A DNA stretch of 49,959 nt, from positions 1 to 49,959 of the forward strand of contig JBFWMM010000018.1 in the NCBI GenBank assembly GCA_050251615.1, in the 5' to 3' direction. Within the stretch, counting starts at the first letter, position 1. Every line of letters starts with the position of its first letter. Source of the stretch: Sedimentisphaera sp050251615. Lineage in GTDB: Bacteria; Planctomycetota; Phycisphaerae; Sedimentisphaerales; Sedimentisphaeraceae. A program made the translations under genes and the position numbers. Positions 25,699-34,128 of this stretch are shown here, piece by piece. The notes under the pieces are model-generated. The model was not told the DNA's origin. It saw only the letters and a list, made by a program, of their open reading frames with translations, and ran no database searches.

Positions 25699-27888
25699 TT
25701 ACCACTCGATGGCAACGTTCTGGCGATCGCCGATTTCGGGAGACTTGAAGAACACGGTTTTGCTTTTAGCGTCCCAGTCGAAATCGCTGAACGCGGCGCC
25801 GTCGATTGTCATCTTTACGGGCTTTGCCGGGAGCTTGACCCTGCTGACCACTTCCACTCTTTCGGGCGCGGAAAGCTCCATCTTCACGCTGCGGCCATCC
25901 TGCTGCCAGCTCTCGACTCTCGCGGCGCTGGCGATCGGCTCGGCGCTGCCTGCTTCAAGCTTGCTGAAATCTATCAGCCATTCCCTCTGCCCGGGCTTAA
26001 TAGAAACATGTTCAAGAATCGGAAGCTCGGAGTTGAACACATCGCAGAAGAGACCGTCAAGCTCAAGCGGATTTTCGCTTGTGGAGTCTTCCAGGCAAGC
26101 CGCGATGATGTACGGCCCGCGCCTGAGCATGAGGTAGTTCTCCTCTTGGTACTCAAGGCCCACAGCCTTTGCCGCGCCGGCGACGAGGTCGCGGTATTCC
26201 TTCGAAGCGGTTTCCGAACGGGTGTAGTATGCGGGGTGCTTGCGCGCCACGAACACATATCCCTTGCCGAAAGCGTACTTACCTGAGGAAGCGTCTCTTT
26301 CAAGGCCGAGCAGTTCCATAAGGTGCTGCGAGGGTGAGCTATAGTCGTTTGAGCCGCTGTTCCACCAGTGCGAGACATTGTTGAACGGGTCGGTATCGGC
26401 GCCGGCATAGATAAGCGCGCCGCCCTTTGCCACCCACTCTGCAACCGCCTGATTGATTGCGGGCGTCTGGGGCTTCATAAACTCATAACTGAGCGCGAGC
26501 ACCTTATAATCTTCAAGGTATCCGGCAAAGCGAACTGTATTATCCAGCTCAACCGGCTGCACGGGCACGCCGCTCTTTACCAGCGGCAGCGTAAGGCCGT
26601 AGAAGCCGGAGAAATCAACCACCTCAGAGCGGTCTGCTTTTGTCGGGTCGGTCTTGTCCTTGGCGGCAAGGCGGAAAGCGGGCTCGGCCCTCTGGTACAT
26701 GCCAGAATCCGCGATAAGGGCGCCGATGCCGTGTGTTTCATTGGCCCATTCCACCTCGCTCTGGTTCATATCGCGGAGCTGGTTGAAGCCGATGAGCAGA
26801 GTTGTTGCGTAGTCGGCAGGGATGAGCGTGGCATCGGGCGAGTTCTGCGGATATTTGTGCGTAAACACGCGCGGCGGCCAAGGGCAAATCTCATAGTTCC
26901 AGATGAACGGGTGCAACAGAGACGCGATGAGCGTTGCCTTGTAGTTGTAGCGGTAGTCGTTCCAGTCGTGGCGGGCGTTATCTTCGATGGGGTCGTGCAG
27001 GAACCACATTCTCCTGCCCGTATTGCGCACGAGCTCCTGCATCACGCCGTATTCGAGAAACGCCGTCTCAAACGTGCGTTCGCGGCGCTTGCCCTCATAG
27101 ACGTTCGGCGTGCGTGAGGTGCCCGTCCAGATCTGGGCGATGCAGCCATCAACAACATCCGTATCGATCAGCGCCGACTGCGGCGAAACAATATCCCACT
27201 GCGTATAGTTGATCAGCGAGTGCGTGGGTACGTAAAAGCGCACCTCTCTGCCGTATTTGCGGCGGGCGTACTCCTTGCATTCCTCTGCAACGCGGCGGAT
27301 TGTGCGCGTGTAGAGGTAGTACTTCAGGCGGCTGGCCTTGTACTGCGCATCGGGGGAAGTATCCGGGCGCACAAACGGCTCGTGGTAGTACTGCTCCCAC
27401 TCCCGCGCGAAGGGCTCGGAGAAGCCGGTGTATGCCCAGAACTCCGGCTCTTCGAGATGAATCGCGACAACCCCCGCGTCTATGGCAACTTTCAGCTTTT
27501 CGGCCATATAGTCTGCAAACTCAATCGAAGGCACGATGTACGGCGTAAGATGGCCATGCCCTTTGACGTTGCCATTGCCCTCAACCTGTGCAAGGCTCAT
27601 TATCGTCTCGCCGTTGAGGTCGCGGAAGTCTGCGTATGCGCCCCAGGCGATGCCCGTCATGAGCTGAGGCACATAGTCCTTCTCCACCCACGACTTGATG
27701 TACTCTGTGAGATTGGGGTTGTCCGCACCATAGACCATGGCGAAATCGTTGCGGAAGTCGGTAATTTCGTTGTAGCCGCCGTGGTCCTGAAAGCCTGTCA
27801 GCTCAAGAGAGCGGTCTGTTACAAGGCGCACGGCAAAAGCGCTTGCGCAAACTGTGAGAGCGGAAAGTACGAATAATCTTGTTTTCAA
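25699..27888 (-). CDS. Secreted glycosidase-like protein, unclassified (TIM-barrel plus amidotransferase-like domain)
   Basis: The 729-residue protein has a signal peptide (MKTRLFVLSALTVCASAFA). The first half reads like an alpha/beta barrel of a glycoside hydrolase: VVAIHLEEPEFWAYTGFSEP has clustered acidic residues, and VRFYVPTHSLINYTQWD, MWFLHDPIEDNARHDWNDYR and HPFIWNYEICPWPPRVF are rich in aromatic residues suited to sugar binding. Near residues 420-500, VKSGVPVQPVEL, YKVLALSYEFM and WVAKGGALIYAGADTDPFNN resemble the amidotransferase-like domain that follows the barrel in GH42-type enzymes. The C-terminus is probably a beta-sandwich. I cannot assign a CAZy family. It lies 142 bp downstream of mfd on the same strand and converges on the FAD oxidoreductase gene. 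The glycosidase role is inference from the fold-like pattern and context. Confidence 0.55.
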   Translation of the reverse strand: MKTRLFVLSALTVCASAFAVRLVTDRSLELTGFQDHGGYNEITDFRNDFAMVYGADNPNLTEYIKSWVEKDYVPQLMTGIAWGAYADFRDLNGETIMSLAQVEGNGNVKGHGHLTPYIVPSIEFADYMAEKLKVAIDAGVVAIHLEEPEFWAYTGFSEPFAREWEQYYHEPFVRPDTSPDAQYKASRLKYYLYTRTIRRVAEECKEYARRKYGREVRFYVPTHSLINYTQWDIVSPQSALIDTDVVDGCIAQIWTGTSRTPNVYEGKRRERTFETAFLEYGVMQELVRNTGRRMWFLHDPIEDNARHDWNDYRYNYKATLIASLLHPFIWNYEICPWPPRVFTHKYPQNSPDATLIPADYATTLLIGFNQLRDMNQSEVEWANETHGIGALIADSGMYQRAEPAFRLAAKDKTDPTKADRSEVVDFSGFYGLTLPLVKSGVPVQPVELDNTVRFAGYLEDYKVLALSYEFMKPQTPAINQAVAEWVAKGGALIYAGADTDPFNNVSHWWNSGSNDYSSPSQHLMELLGLERDASSGKYAFGKGYVFVARKHPAYYTRSETASKEYRDLVAGAAKAVGLEYQEENYLMLRRGPYIIAACLEDSTSENPLELDGLFCDVFNSELPILEHVSIKPGQREWLIDFSKLEAGSAEPIASAARVESWQQDGRSVKMELSAPERVEVVSRVKLPAKPVKMTIDGAAFSDFDWDAKSKTVFFKSPEIGDRQNVAIEW

Positions 27889-28030
27889 AATAGCACTCCA
27901 TTATGGTTGGTTTAAGTTTACCGGTGTTCGCGCCGCACCCTTCGCTTGCAACGCCTCTCCTATTGTACCATTTATCCCCCCGCGTTCAAGGGGCACTCTA
28001 CCCTTTCTCTGCGACCTTGCGGCCTGCATT

Positions 28031-31000
28031 TTACAGTTTGAACAGTTTGCGGAGAGTTGCAATCAGCGTGGGCGGGGCGAAATGGTTTGGTGTGAGGCGT
28101 ATATGCACGGTGCGGGGGTCTGCCACGGTTACGCGGTGTTTTGTGCGAGCGAAGAGGTCGCCGGCGCGTGAACCGATGAAGTCTTTGGGGAAGTAGAAAA
28201 TCAAATCGGGCGGGGCGGCTTTAATGCGCTCGATGCCGATTTCCGAAGCGGCGATTCTGATACCGGCAATATCGAGCAGGTCTTCAGCCTCAGGTGGCAG
28301 CTTACCGAAAACGTCTCTCAGCTCGCGGCGAAGCAGGTTCAAGTCTTCAATGCTCGCGGCCTCTGCGGCCTTGCGGTACGCGCCGAGGCGCTGTTTATCC
28401 GAGGGGATGTAGTTCTTCGGCAAGTAGCACGAAAGGCCAATGTCCAACACGGTAACCGAGCGAATTTCGGACGCGCCGCTTCCGCTGAGCCTCGAAACGG
28501 CATCTGCGAGCATTTTGCAGTACAGCTCATAGCCGATGCTGTCGATATGGCCCGATTGCTCTGTGCCGAGGATGTTGCCGGCGCCCCTTATTTCGAGGTC
28601 TCGCAGAGCAATCTTGAAGCCGGCGCCAAGCTCGGAATACTCTTCGATGCTCTTGAGCCTGCGTGCGGCGATTGGCGTCATAGGCCTGTTTGGAGCGATA
28701 AGCAGCTCGGCGTACGCCTTGCGCGAAAATCGCCCCACCCTCCCGCGAAGCTGATGGAGCTGGGCAAGGCCGAATTTGTCGGCGTTGTTAATCACGATTG
28801 TGTTTGCGTTTGGTATGTCAATCCCCGATTCGATTATTGTGCTGCAAACAAGAACATCGCTCTTGCCGCACACGAAATCAAGCATCTGTTTCTCCAGCTC
28901 GCTCTTTCGCATCTGCCCGTGCGCTACGGCAATCCGCGCATCGGGAAAGAAGCTACGCAACTCATTTGCCATACGGTCTATTGTCTTTACGACGTTGTGC
29001 AGGAAGAAGACTTGCCCTTTGCGCGCGAGCTCGCGGCTTATCACGCGCCTGACGAGCTGCTCATTGTAGCGGTGGATGCTCGTGGCAACGCTGCGCCTGT
29101 CAACGGGCGGAGTGCTGAGCGTACTCACATCACGCAGGCCGATAAGCGCCATGTGGAGCGTGCGCGGTATTGGCGTAGCCGAGAGGGTGAGTATGTCAAC
29201 GTTAGCGCGTAGCTGTTTGAGCCGTTCCTTATGCTTCACACCGAAACGCTGTTCTTCATCAATTATGATAAGGCCGAGATCCTTAAACACCACATCCCTG
29301 CTGAGAATACGATGTGTGCCTATAAGCACATCCACTTCGCCGCGCGCCACGCGAGCGAGGATTGCGGCAGCATCCTTTTTTGTTACGAAGCGGTTGAGCA
29401 CCTCCACGCAGACGGGGTATCCGGCGAAGCGCTCGTTGAATGAGCGGGCATGCTGGACGCTGAGGATTGTCGTAGGTACGAGCACAGCTACCTGCTTGCC
29501 GCCCAGCACAGCCTTGAACGCCGCCCGCATGGCGACCTCCGTTTTGCCGTAGCCGACATCCCCGCAGAGGAGCCTGTCCATCGCGACGGGCCTGTGCATA
29601 TCCGCTTTTACCTGCTCAATAGCGGTGAGCTGGTCGGCGGTTTCCCTGTATGGAAAGGCCTGCTCGAATTCGAGTTGCCACTGGCAATCGGCGGGGTATG
29701 CAAAGCCCCCCGCCTGCACGCGCTTTGCCTGCAATTCGAGCATCTCCGAGGCCATATCGTCTATCGCCTCTTCCACCTTCCTCTTCTGATTGAACCATTT
29801 CTTTGTGCCGAGCTTGCTGAGCCTGGGCTTGGCAGAGCCCGCGCCGAGATACTTATGCACAAGCGCAATGTTGTTCACGGGCACAAGTATGTTGACTTTA
29901 TCGGCAAACTCGAGAACGAGATGCTCGCGCAGGGCACCGTTCTGATCTATCATCCTGACGCCGCAGTACCGCGCGATGCCGTTGGTTACATGCACGACAA
30001 AATCGCCCTTTGCCAGGTCGGAGAGGGTGTCGATCGCGGAGGTGAGGCGCTTTGTCTGGTTGCGCCTGCGTATAAAATGCTGCGCAAACACTTCGTGATG
30101 CGCGATTACGAGCGTTTGGGCCTGTTCATCGAAAAAGCCCGCCTTTACGCAGCCCACCTTCAATTCAAGCCGCTCGGGCACTTTTCCGTGTTCGCTTTCA
30201 AGTAGCCCGCGGCAGCGGCTTATCTGGCTCGGCGATTCACAGTACAGCTCAACGCGCCCGCTTTCCTCGGCAAATCTGGCTATCGCTTCAAGCGATTGTT
30301 TATTTCTCTCAAGCGGTGCATCTGCGCCGGACTTGAAGTGTTCGAGGCTCTTTATGCCAAGCTCGATTGCGCCATCGGCTTCGGTGAGCTGGGAAAACTT
30401 GCCGATTTCAAGCAGACGGAATGAATGCGCGCGGCCGTAAACTCCGGCAAAGCTCAAAATCTGCTCCGGTTCGTCAAGGCGGCGCAGGTACGCCTGCATT
30501 ATGTCGGCCTGTTCGAGCGGCTCGACCATCATAATCAGCGCGTCTTCCGGAACAAGCTCCAGCGGATACACAACCTTCGTCCCCGCCTGCTGCACACTCG
30601 AATACAGCTCAACGCGCGCAACATCTTCGCCGGAGGTTTGGTTGTCGAGGTCTATCAGTCGGATGGTCTCAATCTCATCGCCGAAGAATTCCAGACGCAC
30701 AGGCCTTGTGGCGTGGCCTTCGAGTAGCTCGTCCGTTTCGAGGGTAATATCGGCAACGGGCGGGTAAATGTCTATGATGCCGCCGCGACGTGAGAAATCG
30801 CCGGGCGCATCAACCGCCTCTTCGCTCTCATAGCCCTGCTCCACGAGCCAGCCGGCCAGAAGTTCGGGCTCTATAATCTCTCCCGCGGAGAGAGAAAGCT
30901 TTTCCGCCTGCATCTGGTCAGGGTCGCTGATGGGCTGGGCAAGGCCCTGCACGCTCGCGCATACAATTTCACCACGCCCGAGCGAGCGCAGGCGCACCGC

Positions 31001-31279
31001 CGCTTTCATTCGCTCGGCCGTCGTTTCATCGAGGGAACCGGAAAGATCTGCCTCGGCCTCCCACGCCGGCAAAAACAACGCACGCTTCCCGCAAAACGCC
31101 TCTATCTCCTCGCAGGCGTAGTCGGCGTCTTCCATATGCGGATAAATCAGCAGCACTGCCCCCGAACAGCCGTCCGAGAGTATTGAGGCAAGACGAGCAG
31201 GGAACGAGCCCCAGCTGCCGCAGCAGTGGATATGCCGGCCGGCGCTCTGTATCGCTTGTATGTAACCTGCCTCTTTCAT
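28031..31279 (-). CDS. mfd: Mfd, transcription-repair coupling factor
   Basis: Mfd is the ATP-dependent DNA translocase that removes stalled RNA polymerase and recruits UvrA. The N-terminal UvrB-like part shows FSRRGGIIDIYPPVAD and RLEFFGDEIETIRLID. The RNA-polymerase interaction domain contains GDFVVHVTNGIARYCGV. The motor has Walker A LLCGDVGYGKTEVAMRAAF, the box IIIDEEQRFGVKHKE, LSATPIPRTLHMAL, and TIIESGIDIPNANTIVI followed by LHQLRGRVGR. The start is set at the ATG at 31279 (MKEAGYIQ, 1082 residues). The frame stays open to 31462, but that stretch overlaps another small gene and does not look like Mfd. ATG 31309 is an alternative; no good Shine-Dalgarno decides between them. It is a housekeeping gene inside a carbohydrate region. 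Confidence 0.95.
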   Translation of the reverse strand: MKEAGYIQAIQSAGRHIHCCGSWGSFPARLASILSDGCSGAVLLIYPHMEDADYACEEIEAFCGKRALFLPAWEAEADLSGSLDETTAERMKAAVRLRSLGRGEIVCASVQGLAQPISDPDQMQAEKLSLSAGEIIEPELLAGWLVEQGYESEEAVDAPGDFSRRGGIIDIYPPVADITLETDELLEGHATRPVRLEFFGDEIETIRLIDLDNQTSGEDVARVELYSSVQQAGTKVVYPLELVPEDALIMMVEPLEQADIMQAYLRRLDEPEQILSFAGVYGRAHSFRLLEIGKFSQLTEADGAIELGIKSLEHFKSGADAPLERNKQSLEAIARFAEESGRVELYCESPSQISRCRGLLESEHGKVPERLELKVGCVKAGFFDEQAQTLVIAHHEVFAQHFIRRRNQTKRLTSAIDTLSDLAKGDFVVHVTNGIARYCGVRMIDQNGALREHLVLEFADKVNILVPVNNIALVHKYLGAGSAKPRLSKLGTKKWFNQKRKVEEAIDDMASEMLELQAKRVQAGGFAYPADCQWQLEFEQAFPYRETADQLTAIEQVKADMHRPVAMDRLLCGDVGYGKTEVAMRAAFKAVLGGKQVAVLVPTTILSVQHARSFNERFAGYPVCVEVLNRFVTKKDAAAILARVARGEVDVLIGTHRILSRDVVFKDLGLIIIDEEQRFGVKHKERLKQLRANVDILTLSATPIPRTLHMALIGLRDVSTLSTPPVDRRSVATSIHRYNEQLVRRVISRELARKGQVFFLHNVVKTIDRMANELRSFFPDARIAVAHGQMRKSELEKQMLDFVCGKSDVLVCSTIIESGIDIPNANTIVINNADKFGLAQLHQLRGRVGRFSRKAYAELLIAPNRPMTPIAARRLKSIEEYSELGAGFKIALRDLEIRGAGNILGTEQSGHIDSIGYELYCKMLADAVSRLSGSGASEIRSVTVLDIGLSCYLPKNYIPSDKQRLGAYRKAAEAASIEDLNLLRRELRDVFGKLPPEAEDLLDIAGIRIAASEIGIERIKAAPPDLIFYFPKDFIGSRAGDLFARTKHRVTVADPRTVHIRLTPNHFAPPTLIATLRKLFKL

Positions 31280-31331
31280 TGTGAATAATGATAACAGCAA
31301 GCCCGCCATATTGCAATCACGTTGTGCGGCG

Positions 31332-31550
31332 TTAAAAATCAATGTAAACGGCTCTGAGGGTTGGTAAGTGCCGGTTCGGATAGTACCACTTTTTATAGGA
31401 TGTTGATCCTGTATTGCGGTACTTCTGACTGCAATCGACAAAAAGTTTACAGTCATCTTCATTACCTTCTACGCCATCTTCATTTACACCTATAATAAAG
31501 TGATCAAGAGTGCACTCCGCATAAACGACAGAAAATGCCGCAAACAACAT
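31332..31550 (-). pseudogene. Small secreted-protein remnant (72 residues)
   Basis: The reading frame starts MLFAAFSVVYAECTLDHF, a hydrophobic stretch with an A-x-A-like cleavage site. It continues with an acidic, possibly calcium-binding IIGVNEDGVEGNEDDCKLF and VDCSQKYRNT, then stops soon after KKWYYPNRH. The n-region lacks positive charge; in-frame codons upstream (VRNIFTV) would complete a normal signal peptide but offer no start codon. This suggests an N-terminal piece of a longer secreted planctomycete protein whose start and remainder are lost. I do not recognise a named family. It sits between mfd and the GH92 gene. It may be a real short gene, so the pseudogene label is tentative. Confidence 0.4.
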
Positions 31551-31580
31551 TACTGTGAATATATTCCTGACTTCGGCGGT

Positions 31581-31607
31581 AAAACGGGCTGGTTTGAAAC
31601 CAGCCCG
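31581..31607 (-). terminator. Rho-independent terminator for the GH92 gene
   Basis: A perfect 11-bp inverted repeat, CGGGCTGGTTT (31585-31595) and AAACCAGCCCG (31597-31607), is followed on the minus strand by TTTT (31581-31584). It lies 65 bp beyond the GH92 stop in the direction of transcription. Confidence 0.65.
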
Positions 31608-31671
31608 CCGATGTCGAAATTTCCGGTAATGGCGGCGGTACTCAGGGAACTGCGGCCCCTCGGCTCTGCAT

Positions 31672-34020
31672 TTACAAGGCCGTGCCCCAGTCCTTATTGG
31701 GCTCTCTGCCCATTACGAATTCCAGCTTACCGCCCTCAAGCAGCGTTTTTGCCGGAATCTCGCAGCTGTTCCACTCCTTGCCGTTAAACTTGCAGCTCTG
31801 AACATACGGATTCACGGGCGAGTTGTTTTCTGCCGTAATTTCGAGCTTTCTGCCGCTCGGCAGGCTTATCAGCGCCTTGTCAAACTGCGGAGAGCCAAGC
31901 TCAAAAACAGGCTCACTGCTCACCCCCCCATCAATCATAAACAGCCCCAGCGCGGCCATATTGTACCAGGCACCGAGCTGGCCCTGATCCTCATCCTGCC
32001 CGTACCCGTAGCCGTGCAATTCGCCGGTGCCGTAGAATTCATTGCAAATCGCTCTCGTCCATTTCTGCGTAAGCCAGGGGCTACCGCTACGATTAAAGAG
32101 CCATGAAATATGCAGGCTCGGCTGATTGCCGTGATTGTAAACGAACCTCAATCCCGAGAACGCATCAACCTCTTTACCCCCGCTGAAACCGTTCCTTGAG
32201 GCTATGTCAAATATGGCATTGAGCCGTTCATTAAACTCATCCGCCCCCACCTTCTCCACAAGCTCTCCAACCGCATGCGGCACATAGTATGTGTATTGAA
32301 TGGCGTTGCCCTCCTGAAAGCCTCGCCACGGCTCATAAGGGTCGAAGTTGTCAAGGAACCTGCCGGCTGCGTCTTTAGGACGGATCAGGGAAGTCTCATC
32401 ATCGAAAATCTGCTCCCACTGCCTCGATAGCTTCATCAAACGGGCATAATCATCGGTTTTCCCCGCTTCCCGCGCCCACTGCGCCGCCGCGTACGCGCTG
32501 AAGCAGTATTCCATTGTATGTGATGCGCAAAAGCGCGAACCCGTTGAATTCGTTCCCTCCTTGATGAACGGGATTACCCCGTCCTCAACGAAGCGGGCCA
32601 TATCAAGCTTGCCCGCCCCCTCAGGCCTGTCCTCATATGCCAGCTCGTTCTTCAAAACCGCCTCATAGGCAAGCTCCATGTCGAAGTCGCTGATGCCCGC
32701 CTTTCTGGCCGCGCAGATAAACAAGCCCACAAAGTTCGTGCCCACGCCCGAAACATACCGGCTGTTGGCGAGTCCGTCTCCAAACCATCCCGAATCGCGA
32801 TACACTTGCAGATGTGTCTGAACCAGGTCCCTGTAGTATTCCGGCCAGCACAACGACCAGAGCTGCGTCAGGTTCCAGTACGCGCCCCATACGGCATCGG
32901 TATTGCAGAATACAAACTCCGGTTCACCGTCTTCACCAACGGGAATCTTCCCGACGCTCCCGTCGTTGCGCGGGTAGCTTCCGTCAACATCCATAGCGCA
33001 GCCGCGCCCCAGCAGAGCGTGGTATAAACCGGTATAGAATTTTACTTTATCCTCCCTGCTGCCTCCGGAAACGGTTATTTTGGAAAGTTCATCGCGCCAC
33101 TGCTCCCTGTTTGCGGCCAGAGCGTTATCGAAATCCAGCCCCGCTGCTTCCACCTGTAAATTCTCGCGGGCATTTGCGATTGAGCAATAGGATATCGCAA
33201 CCTTGATCTCAACCGATTCGGGCTTTTCTCCCGAGGTAAAACGGCAGTATGCCCCGCAACCGGCGCCTTTAACGAAGCGCTCTTCCGGAAGCACTTTATC
33301 ATGGATAAACATGCCCCAGTCCTCAAAGCTTCGATTGAGCTCGGCGGCAAAATAAATCGGGACAGTCGCCCCGTTCTGATACTTGTTCACATACACAGGA
33401 TACGTAACCACATACCCTTCGAGCCTGTTGCCCGCTGTTACACGGACTTCCGCATCGACTATCCTGCCACTCTCACCCTGCACATTGCCGATATCAAAAA
33501 TCACGTTCCCCTGCGTGCCTGCGGGAAAAGTATAGCGGTGAAAACCCACACGCTTTGTCGCGGTGAGTTCGGCATCAATGCCGTAGTCCTTTAACCTCAC
33601 CTTATAGCTTCCTGCGCTCGCTTTCTCATCGGCCTTATCGAAACGGCTTCGGTATCCGCTCTCCACGTCATCCATCTCGCCAGGAACCGTCCGAAGCGAA
33701 CCTGTTGTGGGCATGAGTACTATCCCGCCAACCTGAAACTCATGCGCATTTGCAAAGCCCTCGATAGAGTCGTGCCGGCCATCATAGCCGACTGCCTGCC
33801 AGCCGCCCTCATTGCCGTAATGCGCGTTGGTTGTCGGGCCGACTTTCGCCATTCCGAAAGGCACTGATGCGGGCGTATAGAAAAACCAGCGGCTGTGTAC
33901 CGTGCCGATATTGGGGTTTACATAATCTGCCGGATTATCCGCCGCCGCTGCGAAAGCTGCCGCCAGAAGCAGGCAAAGCAGAGAACGCCTGCTTGTCGCT
34001 AATGTTTTTTTGTTTTTCAT
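31672..34020 (-). CDS. GH92 family alpha-mannosidase, secreted
   Basis: GH92 enzymes are calcium-dependent exo-alpha-mannosidases, mostly acting on alpha-1,2-, 1,3- or 1,4-linked mannose or mannose phosphates. The ATG at 34020 gives 782 residues with a basic, hydrophobic signal peptide (MKNKKTLATSRRSLLCLLLA). An upstream TTG at 34041 is less likely because AGAAGGGA sits 10 nt before the ATG. The N-terminal beta-sandwich contains VNPNIGTVHSRWFFYTPASV and GYDGRHDSIEGFANAHEFQ. The catalytic (alpha/alpha)6 barrel shows CNTDAVWGAYWNLTQLWSL, GFQEGNAIQYTYYVPHAVG (family acid Glu), YNHGNQPSLHISWLFN and GQDEDQGQLGAWYNMAALG (acidic base region). It follows the GH106 gene on the same strand. Exact linkage specificity cannot be read from the sequence. 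Confidence 0.92.
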   Translation of the reverse strand: MKNKKTLATSRRSLLCLLLAAAFAAAADNPADYVNPNIGTVHSRWFFYTPASVPFGMAKVGPTTNAHYGNEGGWQAVGYDGRHDSIEGFANAHEFQVGGIVLMPTTGSLRTVPGEMDDVESGYRSRFDKADEKASAGSYKVRLKDYGIDAELTATKRVGFHRYTFPAGTQGNVIFDIGNVQGESGRIVDAEVRVTAGNRLEGYVVTYPVYVNKYQNGATVPIYFAAELNRSFEDWGMFIHDKVLPEERFVKGAGCGAYCRFTSGEKPESVEIKVAISYCSIANARENLQVEAAGLDFDNALAANREQWRDELSKITVSGGSREDKVKFYTGLYHALLGRGCAMDVDGSYPRNDGSVGKIPVGEDGEPEFVFCNTDAVWGAYWNLTQLWSLCWPEYYRDLVQTHLQVYRDSGWFGDGLANSRYVSGVGTNFVGLFICAARKAGISDFDMELAYEAVLKNELAYEDRPEGAGKLDMARFVEDGVIPFIKEGTNSTGSRFCASHTMEYCFSAYAAAQWAREAGKTDDYARLMKLSRQWEQIFDDETSLIRPKDAAGRFLDNFDPYEPWRGFQEGNAIQYTYYVPHAVGELVEKVGADEFNERLNAIFDIASRNGFSGGKEVDAFSGLRFVYNHGNQPSLHISWLFNRSGSPWLTQKWTRAICNEFYGTGELHGYGYGQDEDQGQLGAWYNMAALGLFMIDGGVSSEPVFELGSPQFDKALISLPSGRKLEITAENNSPVNPYVQSCKFNGKEWNSCEIPAKTLLEGGKLEFVMGREPNKDWGTAL

Positions 34021-34042
34021 ACCGAGCCAATCCCTTCTCAAT

Positions 34043-34079
34043 GAAAAAAAAGTAGAGACGCTACATTTCGCGTCTCTAC
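34043..34079 (-). terminator. Terminator-like hairpin of the GTAGAGACGC repeat family, after GH106
   Basis: GTAGAGACGC (34052-34061) and GCGTCTCTAC (34070-34079) form a perfect 10-bp stem with an 8-nt loop. On the minus strand the stem is followed by eight Ts (complement of 34043-34050), so it should end GH106 transcription. The same arm sequence recurs at 46129-46153. Confidence 0.7.
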
Positions 34080-34128
34080 AAATATATCAAAAGACTCTTT
34101 AATGCAAGAAGTTAATTCTCGCAATTTT

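Noticed and set aside
26368..27117. 249-residue plus-strand open frame inside the glycosidase-like gene
   Set aside because: It is rich in Arg, Val and His as expected for an antisense shadow; the minus-strand gene has a signal peptide and coherent motifs.
31280..31462. N-terminal extension of Mfd to 31462
   Set aside because: The extra 61 residues do not resemble Mfd and overlap the small secreted-protein fragment; MKEAG at 31279 is the better start.
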